From NCBI GenBank assembly GCA_002721895.1, contig PBLV01000057.1, positions 97,632 to 161,631 of the forward strand: a DNA stretch of 64,000 nt, given 5' to 3'. Position numbers and translations under genes: made by a program. Origin of the DNA: Verrucomicrobiales bacterium (GTDB lineage: Bacteria > Verrucomicrobiota > Verrucomicrobiae > Limisphaerales > UBA1100). Under the pieces are notes generated by a model. That model was not told where the DNA came from. It made no database searches and saw nothing but the letters and a program-made list of their open reading frames with translations. Positions 18,695 to 26,166 of this stretch are shown here, in pieces (position 1 is the stretch's first letter; every line of letters begins with the position of its first letter).

Positions 18695-19807
18695 CTACAC
18701 AGTCGCCGAAATCTCCGCCCCCACTCTTCGCACCCCCTCCGCAAGCGCTCGCCAATCCTCCGCAGTCGTTTCCCAGCCACTACTGAAACGCACCACACGG
18801 TCCGTCTCCCCGTCCGCCACCCCCATCGCCTTTAAAACATGACTCGGGGCCTCCTTGCCGCTCGCGCACGCGCTGCCCGTCGAAACCGCAAAACCAGCCT
18901 TGTCCAGCTTCACCACCCACCGCGCCCGGCAATCCCCCGGCAACAGCGCGTTCACCGTGTTCCATAGCCGCGCCTCGCCCGCGCCCAATACCTCCGCTTC
19001 CGACAACGCCGCCACAAACTCCTCACGCATCGCCTCCCGCTCCGCCACGCCTGCCGTCGCCAACCCCTCCCGCTCCGCCAGCGCCGCCATCATCGATAGT
19101 ACCCCCGGCACATTCTCCGTCCCTGCGCGACGGCCCGCCTCCTGCGGCCCGCCCACCAGTTGCGCCCGCACCGTCCCTTTCGCCGGGCACTTTAAAAAAC
19201 CCACCCCCTTCGGCCCGCCAAACTTGTGCGCACACCCGCTCACAAAATCACAATCCCCCAGCCCAGCCCCCGGCAACTTACCCACCCACTGTGCCGCGTC
19301 GCAAAAAAAAGGCACACCGTGTTCGGCGCACAATTCCCGAACGTCCCGCCACGGCTGCAACACTCCCGTTTCATTGTTAGCCGCCATCACCGCCACCAAT
19401 CCGGGCTTTCCCTTTGCCAGTTCCGCCCTAAAAAAATCCGTGTCCAATCCTCCGCCCGTCGTCACCGGCAGCAATTTCCGTCGCGCCCCAAAATGCACCC
19501 GTGCCGCCTCCATCACGCACGGATGTTCAATCGCTGAAATCCAAACCTCGCCCTGCACCGCTTTCGCCGCGTGGTGAAACACCAAGTTGTTCGACTCCGT
19601 TGCTCCTGAGGTCCAAACGATATCCAACGCGCCGCACCCCAGCGCTGACGCCAATTGCTCCCGCGCATCTCCCAGTGCCTTCTCCGCACGCGCTCCCATC
19701 CGGTGGGGGCTCGATGGGTTCCCCACAAAGCGCTCGCAAGCTTCCACCCAAGCCTCCCGCGCCTTGTCGCAAAGCGGCGTCGTAGCGTTGTGGTCGAAAT
19801 ACAGCAT
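18695..19807 (-). CDS. Cysteine desulfurase (NifS/IscS class)
   Basis: 370 aa from the ATG at 19807 (MLYFDHNATTPL), the standard NifS/IscS start; a longer frame to 19864 is not needed. The PLP lysine lies in CAHKFGGPKGVGFL, and the catalytic cysteine in VSTGSACASGKEAPSHVL. It transfers sulfur from cysteine as a persulfide for Fe-S cluster, thiamine or lipoyl synthesis. It is divergent from the GcvH-like/ferredoxin/DUF116 gene series, with about 90 nt between starts, which suggests a shared control region and a sulfur supply role for that series (inference). Confidence 0.94.
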   Translation of the reverse strand: MLYFDHNATTPLCDKAREAWVEACERFVGNPSSPHRMGARAEKALGDAREQLASALGCGALDIVWTSGATESNNLVFHHAAKAVQGEVWISAIEHPCVMEAARVHFGARRKLLPVTTGGGLDTDFFRAELAKGKPGLVAVMAANNETGVLQPWRDVRELCAEHGVPFFCDAAQWVGKLPGAGLGDCDFVSGCAHKFGGPKGVGFLKCPAKGTVRAQLVGGPQEAGRRAGTENVPGVLSMMAALAEREGLATAGVAEREAMREEFVAALSEAEVLGAGEARLWNTVNALLPGDCRARWVVKLDKAGFAVSTGSACASGKEAPSHVLKAMGVADGETDRVVRFSSGWETTAEDWRALAEGVRRVGAEISATV

Positions 19808-19895
19808 GGGAACCGGCAGGATACGCAGCCACCAGTTCCGTTCGAGTCTTTTGTGGCTTGCCACGTTACGCGCTTTCAGAAACCTTCACTCCTCC

Positions 19896-20372
19896 GTGAC
19901 CGACCCCGGCAAACCGCTGCTGTTCAAGCGTTCGCATTTCACAACGCGACTGCCGGTGGATTGCGTCTACAGCCCTTCGCACTTCTGGGCGCGAGAAATT
20001 AACGGGACGTGGCGCATTGGTTTCACCAAGTTTGCCACTCGGATGCTTGGCGACATGGTGGATCACGACTTCGAGACCAAGCCCGGCACCGCCATTGCAC
20101 CCGGACAAATCTTGGGCTGGGTCGAGGGCTTCAAGGCTATCTCCGATGTTTACGGCTTTTGCGTGGGCGAGTTTGTCCGGGTCAATCCCGACCTCGCCGC
20201 CAACATCGCGCTTATCACAAAAAAACCCTACGCCGACGGCTGGCTCTACGAAGCACGCGGCTCGCTCGATGACAAATGCGTCGACGTTCACGGCTATGCC
20301 GCTATCCTCAATCAAACCATTGACAAGATGCTCGAGCAGCAACAAGCCGGGAAAGGCACTGACATTGAGTAA
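19896..20372 (+). CDS. Orphan GcvH-like lipoyl-domain protein
   Basis: 158 aa from the GTG at 19896; an in-frame ATG at 19806 would overlap the divergent gene start, so I prefer the GTG. The core matches glycine cleavage H protein: GFTKFATRMLGD, then WVEGFKAISDVYGF with the lipoyl lysine at position 80, then NPDLAANIALITKKPYADGWLYEA. It differs from GcvH in having an extended N-terminus and replacing the usual SGEVVEVN region. No gcvT or gcvP is adjacent. It is translationally coupled to the CobW-like GTPase (8-nt overlap). Role: presumably a lipoyl carrier in a pathway other than glycine cleavage (inference). Confidence 0.85.
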   Translation: MTDPGKPLLFKRSHFTTRLPVDCVYSPSHFWAREINGTWRIGFTKFATRMLGDMVDHDFETKPGTAIAPGQILGWVEGFKAISDVYGFCVGEFVRVNPDLAANIALITKKPYADGWLYEARGSLDDKCVDVHGYAAILNQTIDKMLEQQQAGKGTDIE

Positions 20373-21474
20373 GGCACGCTACATTATGATCGGCGGATTC
20401 CTTGGCGCCGGCAAGACCACCAGCGTCGCCGCTCTAGCGCAGCACCTGCGCGAAGCAGGCCGCACTGTGGGCCTCATCACCAACGACCAAGGACGCGAAC
20501 TGGTCGACACTGCCATGCTCCGCTCCAAGGGTTTTGCCACCGAGGAAATCCCGGGGGGCTGTTTCTGCTGCCGCTTCAATTCGCTCGTCGATGCCGCCGG
20601 CAAGCTCACCGAGAGCACGAGGCCGGATGTCTTCATTGCCGAACCTGTCGGCAGTTGCACTGACCTTGTCGCCACCGTCACCTACCCGCTTCGCCGCATT
20701 TACGGCGCTGAATTCTGTATCGCCCCTCTCAGTGTGCTGGTCGATCCCATCCGCGCCGCGCGTATCCTTGGCCTGCGCGAGGGCGGCCAGTTTTCCGAGA
20801 AGGTCATTTATATTTACCGCAAGCAACTCGAGGAAGCCGACCTCATTGTCATCAACAAATCCGACCTTCTTGAACCTAGCGACATTGCCGAACTCCAAGA
20901 CAAACTCGCCGCCGAGTTCCCCAACGCCGACATCCTGCAAATCTCCGCACGCGATGGCACCGGCTTGACCGATTGGTTCGCGCGCATCACCGACGCCGAA
21001 CAAACCGCCCGCAACGTGATGGATGTCGACTACGAAATCTACGCCGAGGGCGAGGCCCTTCTCGGCTGGCTCAATGCCACTGTACAGCTTTCCTCCGCCA
21101 CCACATTTGAAGCGCAGCCGGTGCTGCAGCAACTCGCCACCGGCATGCAGGAAACGCTCAATGCCAAAGCTGCGGAAATCGCGCACCTCAAGATGACCCT
21201 CAGCCCCGATGCCGGCCTGGGTGGCGAAGTCGCCGTCATCAACCTTGTCCGCAACGACCACGTCCCCGAGTTGTCGCAGGATCTTGACGCACCCATCGAC
21301 AGCGCTCAGCTCATCATCAACCTCCGCGCCGAGGGCGATCCCGAAACTTTGAAGGCCACTGTCGAAACCGCCCTTGCCAACGCGCCTGCTGAAATCACCG
21401 CCACCCTCGAGCATCTCGAACATTTCCGCCCCGGCAAACCCGAACCCACCCACCGCGTGACGGACCTCGTGTGA
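20365..21474 (+). CDS. CobW/HypB-like P-loop GTPase
   Basis: 369 aa from the TTG at 20365. That start overlaps the stop of the lipoyl gene and has a GGAAAGG site 10 nt upstream; the next in-frame ATG (20386) would clip the strand before Walker A. Walker A is GGFLGAGKT (10-18), the CobW metal site CFCC is at 66-69, and the G4 motif NKSD at 164-167. The family delivers metals or assists metallocofactor insertion using GTP. The C-terminal half (about 230-369) is not the usual CobW-C domain and is long and helical/beta mixed. It probably services a metalloprotein of this cluster. Confidence 0.9.
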   Translation: MSKARYIMIGGFLGAGKTTSVAALAQHLREAGRTVGLITNDQGRELVDTAMLRSKGFATEEIPGGCFCCRFNSLVDAAGKLTESTRPDVFIAEPVGSCTDLVATVTYPLRRIYGAEFCIAPLSVLVDPIRAARILGLREGGQFSEKVIYIYRKQLEEADLIVINKSDLLEPSDIAELQDKLAAEFPNADILQISARDGTGLTDWFARITDAEQTARNVMDVDYEIYAEGEALLGWLNATVQLSSATTFEAQPVLQQLATGMQETLNAKAAEIAHLKMTLSPDAGLGGEVAVINLVRNDHVPELSQDLDAPIDSAQLIINLRAEGDPETLKATVETALANAPAEITATLEHLEHFRPGKPEPTHRVTDLV

Positions 21475-21520
21475 TTCCGCGTTGGCAAAAGCCGCCTTCG
21501 ACGTTACCCTCCTCTTATCC

Positions 21521-21916
21521 ATGAGCGACAAGCCGCGCATTTTGTTTTGCCACTGCAACTACGCGCAAGTGGTGCCGCCGGAAGTGAAGGCGGGCGTGAT
21601 TAAGCAACTCTGTGGCTCGGGCCGGGCATTCGAGGCGGTGGCGGACTTGTGCGAGATGTCAGCCCGGCGCGATCCCGCGCTGCGTCGATTGGCCGAGGGA
21701 GAGGGCGACGTGAAGGTGGCCGCATGTTATCCGCGTGCGGTGAAGTGGCTTTTTGGTGCGTGCAAAGCGCCGCTGGATAGCGACCACACAGAAGTGGTGA
21801 ACATGCGGGAGTTGTCTGTGGAAGACGCAACGAAAGCTCTATTGAACGACAAGTTGGAGACAAACCTGCCCGCCGATGGCACACCAGCCACGGTGAACGG
21901 GGAGAAGAAGATTTAA
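21521..21916 (+). CDS. Small HdrA-N-like cysteine protein
   Basis: 131 aa from the ATG at 21521. The N-terminus ILFCHCNYAQVV, the middle DLCEMSARRDP, and ACYPRAVKWLFGAC followed by a late NMRELS resemble the N-terminal domain of heterodisulfide reductase HdrA (its CxC start, ACSPRTHE-like and NIRE-like blocks). Here the domain stands alone without flavin or ferredoxin parts. It ends 2 nt before the ferredoxin gene, so the two are coupled. Likely an electron-transfer or Fe-S partner. The HdrA resemblance is by pattern and needs a profile search. Confidence 0.65.
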   Translation: MSDKPRILFCHCNYAQVVPPEVKAGVIKQLCGSGRAFEAVADLCEMSARRDPALRRLAEGEGDVKVAACYPRAVKWLFGACKAPLDSDHTEVVNMRELSVEDATKALLNDKLETNLPADGTPATVNGEKKI

Positions 21917-21918
21917 CC

Positions 21919-22779
21919 ATGGCCATTGCCGACGAGACCACCCTGCGAATCGTCCTTTACGAGGGCAAAGGTGCGAACGCATTGGCGGCAGAGGAGCGGT
22001 GCACGATGTTGACCGCGCTTCTGGAAAAGGGATTCGCTGTCACTTGTGCCGGCAACGGGACGGTGGCACCGGCGGATGGCAGCACGCTGCTTGTTCTTGG
22101 CCGGTTTGACAATGACGGCCCGCCACAAGCAGAGGATGCGAACGGCGAAGTGCCTGTACGTTTCCGTGACATCAACGGACTGGACGCAGAAGGCGTTACG
22201 GCGTTGGTGGAGGAGGAACGGGCGGCCACGGCAACCGCGCTGCACGGCGAGTGGAAGCCGTGGTTCCCGGTGATCGACTACGACCGGTGCACCAACTGTA
22301 TGCAATGCCTCTCGTTCTGTCTCTTCGATGTTTACGGCGTCGATGACGATCAGCAAATTCAGGTGCAGAAAAACGACAACTGCAAAACCAACTGCCCCGC
22401 CTGCAGCCGTGTATGCCCGGAAGCCGCCATCATGTTCCCCAAGTATCGCAGCGGCCCCATCAACGGCGACGTGGTGAGCGATTCCGACCTCAACCGCGAG
22501 AAGATGAAAATCGACATCTCCGCGCTGCTCGGCGGTGACATTTACCAAATGCTGCGCGACCGCAGCGAGCGCGCCCAAAGCCGCTTCTCCAAGGAACGCA
22601 GTTCCGACAAAGCGCTGACCGAGCGCAACAAATGCCTCGTGAAGCTGGCCGAGAATACCGACATGGACATCCCGCCCGAAGTCCTCATGAGCCTCCCCAG
22701 CCCCGACGAGATCGAGCGCAAAGCCAAAGAAGCAGCAGCAAAAGCACAAGCCGCCCTGGAAGCTCAGGGAAGTCGATAG
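21919..22779 (+). CDS. Two-[4Fe-4S] ferredoxin-domain protein
   Basis: 286 aa. Cysteines 124, 127, 130 and 134 form a CxxCxxCxxxC set (CTNCMQCLSFC). Cysteines 155, 159, 162 and 166 form a second CxxxCxxCxxxC set (CKTNCPACSRVC), followed by PEAAIMFPKY. The N-terminal 115 residues are an unassigned alpha/beta domain, and the C-terminal 100 residues are helical and charged. It is translated 2 nt after the HdrA-N-like protein. Expected to carry electrons between the partner enzymes of this cluster in the cytoplasm. No signal peptide. Confidence 0.88.
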   Translation: MAIADETTLRIVLYEGKGANALAAEERCTMLTALLEKGFAVTCAGNGTVAPADGSTLLVLGRFDNDGPPQAEDANGEVPVRFRDINGLDAEGVTALVEEERAATATALHGEWKPWFPVIDYDRCTNCMQCLSFCLFDVYGVDDDQQIQVQKNDNCKTNCPACSRVCPEAAIMFPKYRSGPINGDVVSDSDLNREKMKIDISALLGGDIYQMLRDRSERAQSRFSKERSSDKALTERNKCLVKLAENTDMDIPPEVLMSLPSPDEIERKAKEAAAKAQAALEAQGSR

Positions 22780-22799
22780 AATAATTAACCTGTAATAAA

Positions 22800-23321
22800 G
22801 TGGACAATCCGTTTCGATTTAAATTGCTTGAGGAGGTTCAACTGCAGTGCCGGTTTGCGGGGCATGCGTTCTCGAACGTGACGGGGAGCTTGCAGTTGAA
22901 TGACGGGGAGCGGGTGTTTTTTTATGTGCATGCCTTTGTGCGGCACGCGGTGGATGTGGGGAAGCTGCTGTGGCCGGGGGAGCAGGCGCTGGAAGAACGC
23001 GGGAAGGCGTTGCGCGAGGCTTGCGGGGCAGGTGAGGCGCCGGCGGATTTCACGGCATTCCGCGAGTTGGTGGACTCATTTGATGACAAGTTGATCGCGT
23101 GGTACGGCAACGAGGCTCATCGCGATGCACAACCGATGAATCTGATGCCGGTTGGCACACTGGGAGGGTTCCCGGCAGATGATTTCCACCGCAGCCTGGA
23201 CCCGGACACGCTGCAGTTCACTTTTGAAGGGGTGTCGGGCAACCTGCGTCAGATGAATGATGTCCTCAGGAAGATTGACGCAGACGTGGAGAAGTGGCTG
23301 CGGAAAAACAACCCTTGGTAA
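22800..23321 (+). CDS. Conserved-looking hypothetical protein in the lipoyl/DUF116 cluster
   Basis: 173 aa from the GTG at 22800, 20 nt after the ferredoxin gene. There is no signal peptide or membrane helix and no cysteine-rich motif; it contains only two cysteines. Visible blocks are a short beta-rich start (VQLQCRFAGHAFSNVTGSL), a helical middle, and a C-terminal HRSLDPDTLQFTFEGVSG. I do not recognise the family. Its position between the ferredoxin and the DUF116 fusion suggests a link, but a terminator-like hairpin follows it, so it ends the first transcription block. Confidence 0.65.
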   Translation: MDNPFRFKLLEEVQLQCRFAGHAFSNVTGSLQLNDGERVFFYVHAFVRHAVDVGKLLWPGEQALEERGKALREACGAGEAPADFTAFRELVDSFDDKLIAWYGNEAHRDAQPMNLMPVGTLGGFPADDFHRSLDPDTLQFTFEGVSGNLRQMNDVLRKIDADVEKWLRKNNPW

Positions 23322-23420
23322 CAGTCTGGAGAGCAAGATCGTCTTTTCTTCAGGCGTGACTTTTGGGTCGACACGGCTCCTGCGTCTCCGCAGAATCACC
23401 GGCCCGAGTACACCAGACAC

Positions 23421-23440
23421 CCGGCCACGGCCGGTTTTTT
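23421..23440 (+). terminator. Terminator-like hairpin abutting the next start codon
   Basis: CCGGCCACGGCCGG (stem of 5-6 bp) followed by six T. It ends 4 nt before the ATG of the DUF116 fusion gene. It may terminate the upstream block or act as an attenuator. Confidence 0.65.
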
Positions 23441-23444
23441 GAGC

Positions 23445-25211
23445 ATGTCGACCGCCACCACTACATCCAAAGCCGCTGACGCGACATTGAAGATTCCTCG
23501 CGCCGTGCCGCAGCGCGCGCCGCGGCCACCGCGTGAGAACATCCCGCAGACCCGCGCCGAGCGCGAGACGGTGTTGAAGGCAGTAAGGCATTATGTGGCG
23601 GAGCAGACGCTGGCGCCACCCGCGCCGCTGGCAGAGCTGAAGGAGCACGCGGATCAACTGGTGGCCGCGATGGGTTGGAAGGAAATTTACCGCGATTACG
23701 TGGGTGTGCTCATCAACAACGAGCTGTGGCGTGAGACGCTGGCAAGCATCCCGTACGAACGGCGGTTGCTGCTGATGCCCAAGTGCCTGCGCGTGGAGAG
23801 CCGTTGCCCGGCACCGTTCGACGAGTTTGGCCTGCTTTGTAAAAGCTGCGGCCTGTGCACCATTCAGGATTTGCAAGCGGAGGCAGAGCGCCTTGGCTAC
23901 GCGGCGTTGGTTGCCGAGGGCAGCGCGATCGTGATGAGCCTCATCCAGACGGGCAAGGTGGACGCCATCGTCGGCGTCAGCTGCATCCCGGTTTTGGAGC
24001 GCGCGTTCCCGTACATGGAGGCTGCGGCTGTGCCCGGCGTGGCCATCCCGCTGCTGCAGGATGACTGCATCGACACGACCGTCGATGAGGATTGGATTTG
24101 GGATTACATCCACCTGACCAGCGACGACAAGACGCGCCGACTAGACCTTACCGCGCTGCGCAATGAGGTGGATAGCTGGTTCGTGCCCGAGTCGCTTGCC
24201 AACGTCATGGGCGAGGGCGAGGGCGAGACGGAGGCCATCGCGCGTGAGTGGCTAGGCCGCGCCGGAAAACGCTGGCGGCCGTTTCTTACCGTGGCCGCCT
24301 TCGAAGCCCTGCGCGACGATACGGGCGGACCGTTGCCGGAGGATATCAGAAAGATTGCCATCGCTATTGAGTGTTTCCACAAGGCTTCGCTCATCCACGA
24401 TGACATTGAGGATAATGACACCGAGCGTTACGGCGAGAAAACCCTGCACGAGGAACACGGCCTTTCGGTGGCGTTGAATGCCGGCGACCTGCTTATTGGC
24501 GAAGGCTACCGGCTTATTGGCGAGAGTACTGCCAGCGCCGGCCAGCGTGCTGCCATGCTCCAAGCCGCTGCAACCGGACAGCGTCAACTCTGCCGCGGGC
24601 AAGGCGCCGAGCTGGTGTGGCAGCAGAAACCCTCGCCGCTCAAGTCCACTGAGGTGCTCGACATTTTCCGCAAGAAAACCGCCCCTGCCTTCGAGGTAGC
24701 TCTGCGCCTCGGCGCCATTTATGCGGGTGAAGAAGCCCACGAGGAAGTCAGCGACATTCTCGCCGCCTATAGCGAAAACCTCGGGATTGCGTATCAAATT
24801 CGAGACGATTTGTCTGACCTCGGCACCGACGGCGAGACCAACGACCTCGCCGGCCTGCGGCCCAGCCTGCTCCTGGCCATCGCCCATGAGCGCGCCAAGG
24901 ATGATGCCAAGGAAACTCTGGCCTCCGTCTGGCACCGGCAACTCCCCGAGGGCAAGACCTTCGCCGACATCGAGGCGATGTACAACGAACTCGACACCCC
25001 CGAACGCGCCGACACGCTGCTGGCCACCTACAAGGAAGAAGCCATCCGCTCGCTTCGCGATCTGGAAAACGCCAACCTCAAGGGCCTTCTCCGGCGCGTT
25101 ATCGGCAAGATTTTCAACGAAACCGAAATCAAGGGCTGGTGCAGCGAGGTCCAGCAGGTCAGCGAGCTGGACAAGGTCCGCAACGGCAACGGCGCACCGG
25201 TATCGGCCTAG
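23445..25211 (+). CDS. DUF116 - polyprenyl diphosphate synthase fusion protein
   Basis: 588 aa from the ATG at 23445; a TTG two codons earlier lies in the hairpin. Residues about 105-215 are a DUF116 domain with C114, C121 and the C132-C135-C138 set (LCKSCGLCTIQDLQAE), plus IVGVSCIPVLERAFPYME. Residues about 255-560 are an all-helical trans-prenyl synthase: GKRWRPFLTVAAF, first Asp-rich motif DDIED (319-323), second DDLSD (454-458) in AYQIRDDLSDLG. It should condense isopentenyl diphosphate units into a prenyl diphosphate. DUF116 has no assigned activity and could bind an Fe-S cluster. The fusion ties the lipid step to the redox genes upstream. Confidence 0.9.
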   Translation: MSTATTTSKAADATLKIPRAVPQRAPRPPRENIPQTRAERETVLKAVRHYVAEQTLAPPAPLAELKEHADQLVAAMGWKEIYRDYVGVLINNELWRETLASIPYERRLLLMPKCLRVESRCPAPFDEFGLLCKSCGLCTIQDLQAEAERLGYAALVAEGSAIVMSLIQTGKVDAIVGVSCIPVLERAFPYMEAAAVPGVAIPLLQDDCIDTTVDEDWIWDYIHLTSDDKTRRLDLTALRNEVDSWFVPESLANVMGEGEGETEAIAREWLGRAGKRWRPFLTVAAFEALRDDTGGPLPEDIRKIAIAIECFHKASLIHDDIEDNDTERYGEKTLHEEHGLSVALNAGDLLIGEGYRLIGESTASAGQRAAMLQAAATGQRQLCRGQGAELVWQQKPSPLKSTEVLDIFRKKTAPAFEVALRLGAIYAGEEAHEEVSDILAAYSENLGIAYQIRDDLSDLGTDGETNDLAGLRPSLLLAIAHERAKDDAKETLASVWHRQLPEGKTFADIEAMYNELDTPERADTLLATYKEEAIRSLRDLENANLKGLLRRVIGKIFNETEIKGWCSEVQQVSELDKVRNGNGAPVSA

Positions 25212-25224
25212 CTTCCCACTCTCC

Positions 25225-26127
25225 ATGAGTCTCCGCTTGGAAATGCTTCAAGTGGCGCGAGTAGCACCCAAGGTATTGGGCGATGCGGCTCCGTTGGTGT
25301 TGGAATTCATAAAAGGGCAGCAGAATGCAGATGGAGGTTTCAAAGATCGTGAAGGGAAGAGCGATCTCTATTACACGGTGTTCGGGCTGGATGGGCTGGC
25401 GGTATTTGATGCCGCTGCGCATGGCGAAAGTGTGGAGGATTTTTTAAAGTCGCACGAGGAAGGGGAAGAGCTGGACTTGGTTCACTTGAGTTGCCTTATT
25501 CGCTGCTGGGGTGCGATCGGGCGGGACCGAATGCCGCGCGGGTTGCGATCAGCTTTGCTGAAGCGACTGGAGGAATTTCGCAAGCCTTGCGGGGGTTGGG
25601 ACAACGACCCGGCGAAGGAGCACGGAACGGCCTATGGATCGTTCCTCGCGCTGGGGGCGTATCACGACATGGGCAAGCTGCCGCCAAAACCGTTGCGCAT
25701 TTTGCAAAGCCTCAAGCGCCTGGAGACGCCGGACCATGCATGGAACAACGCGCCTGGAATGCCGGTGGGCTCCACCAACCCCACGGCGGGCGCGGTGGTG
25801 TTGTTGAACAATCTGCATCTTCCCATTAATGCGGATGTGGGCGAGTGGCTGCGGTCACGGCTGCACGCACAGGGCGGTTTCGTCGCCGTGCCGGATGCGC
25901 CGATGCCGGATTTGCTATCCACCGCCACGGCGTTGCATGCCCTGGCGGCATTGGAGGCGCGTTTAAGCGGGGATGAAACGGAGCGATGCCTCGATTTTGT
26001 CGATTCGCTTTGGGATGCGGACGGAGGATTCCACGGACACTGGGCGGATGATTTCATCGATTGCGAGTACACGTTTTACGGGCTGCTGGCGCTGGGACAC
26101 TTGAGTTTGCTGGAGCAGTCGTTGTAG
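25225..26127 (+). CDS. Prenyltransferase/terpene-cyclase (alpha-barrel) fold protein
   Basis: 300 aa from the ATG at 25225, 13 nt after the DUF116 fusion. It is built of helical-barrel repeats with QW/GGF-type signatures: QQNADGGFKDREG, CGGWDNDPAKEHGTAYGSF, AQGGFVAVPDAPMPD, WDADGGFHGHWADDF. This is the fold of protein prenyltransferase beta subunits and squalene/oxidosqualene cyclases. The zinc ligands of the protein prenyltransferases (a DxC pair and a later His) appear replaced (PDLLST, DCEYTF), and no DxDD cyclase acid is seen. It likely uses the product of its neighbour (inference); a catalytic role is uncertain. Confidence 0.82.
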   Translation: MSLRLEMLQVARVAPKVLGDAAPLVLEFIKGQQNADGGFKDREGKSDLYYTVFGLDGLAVFDAAAHGESVEDFLKSHEEGEELDLVHLSCLIRCWGAIGRDRMPRGLRSALLKRLEEFRKPCGGWDNDPAKEHGTAYGSFLALGAYHDMGKLPPKPLRILQSLKRLETPDHAWNNAPGMPVGSTNPTAGAVVLLNNLHLPINADVGEWLRSRLHAQGGFVAVPDAPMPDLLSTATALHALAALEARLSGDETERCLDFVDSLWDADGGFHGHWADDFIDCEYTFYGLLALGHLSLLEQSL

Positions 26128-26166
26128 CCCCGCTGGTGGCCGGGGCGTGGGGCCATCGGCCCCGCC
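26127..26166. terminator. GC-rich double hairpin between convergent genes
   Basis: Two adjacent stems: GCCCCG/CGGGGC (26127-26132 with 26141-26146) and GGGGCC/GGCCCC (26149-26154 with 26158-26163). No T-run follows, so it may be a Rho-dependent or weak bidirectional terminator. Confidence 0.4.
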
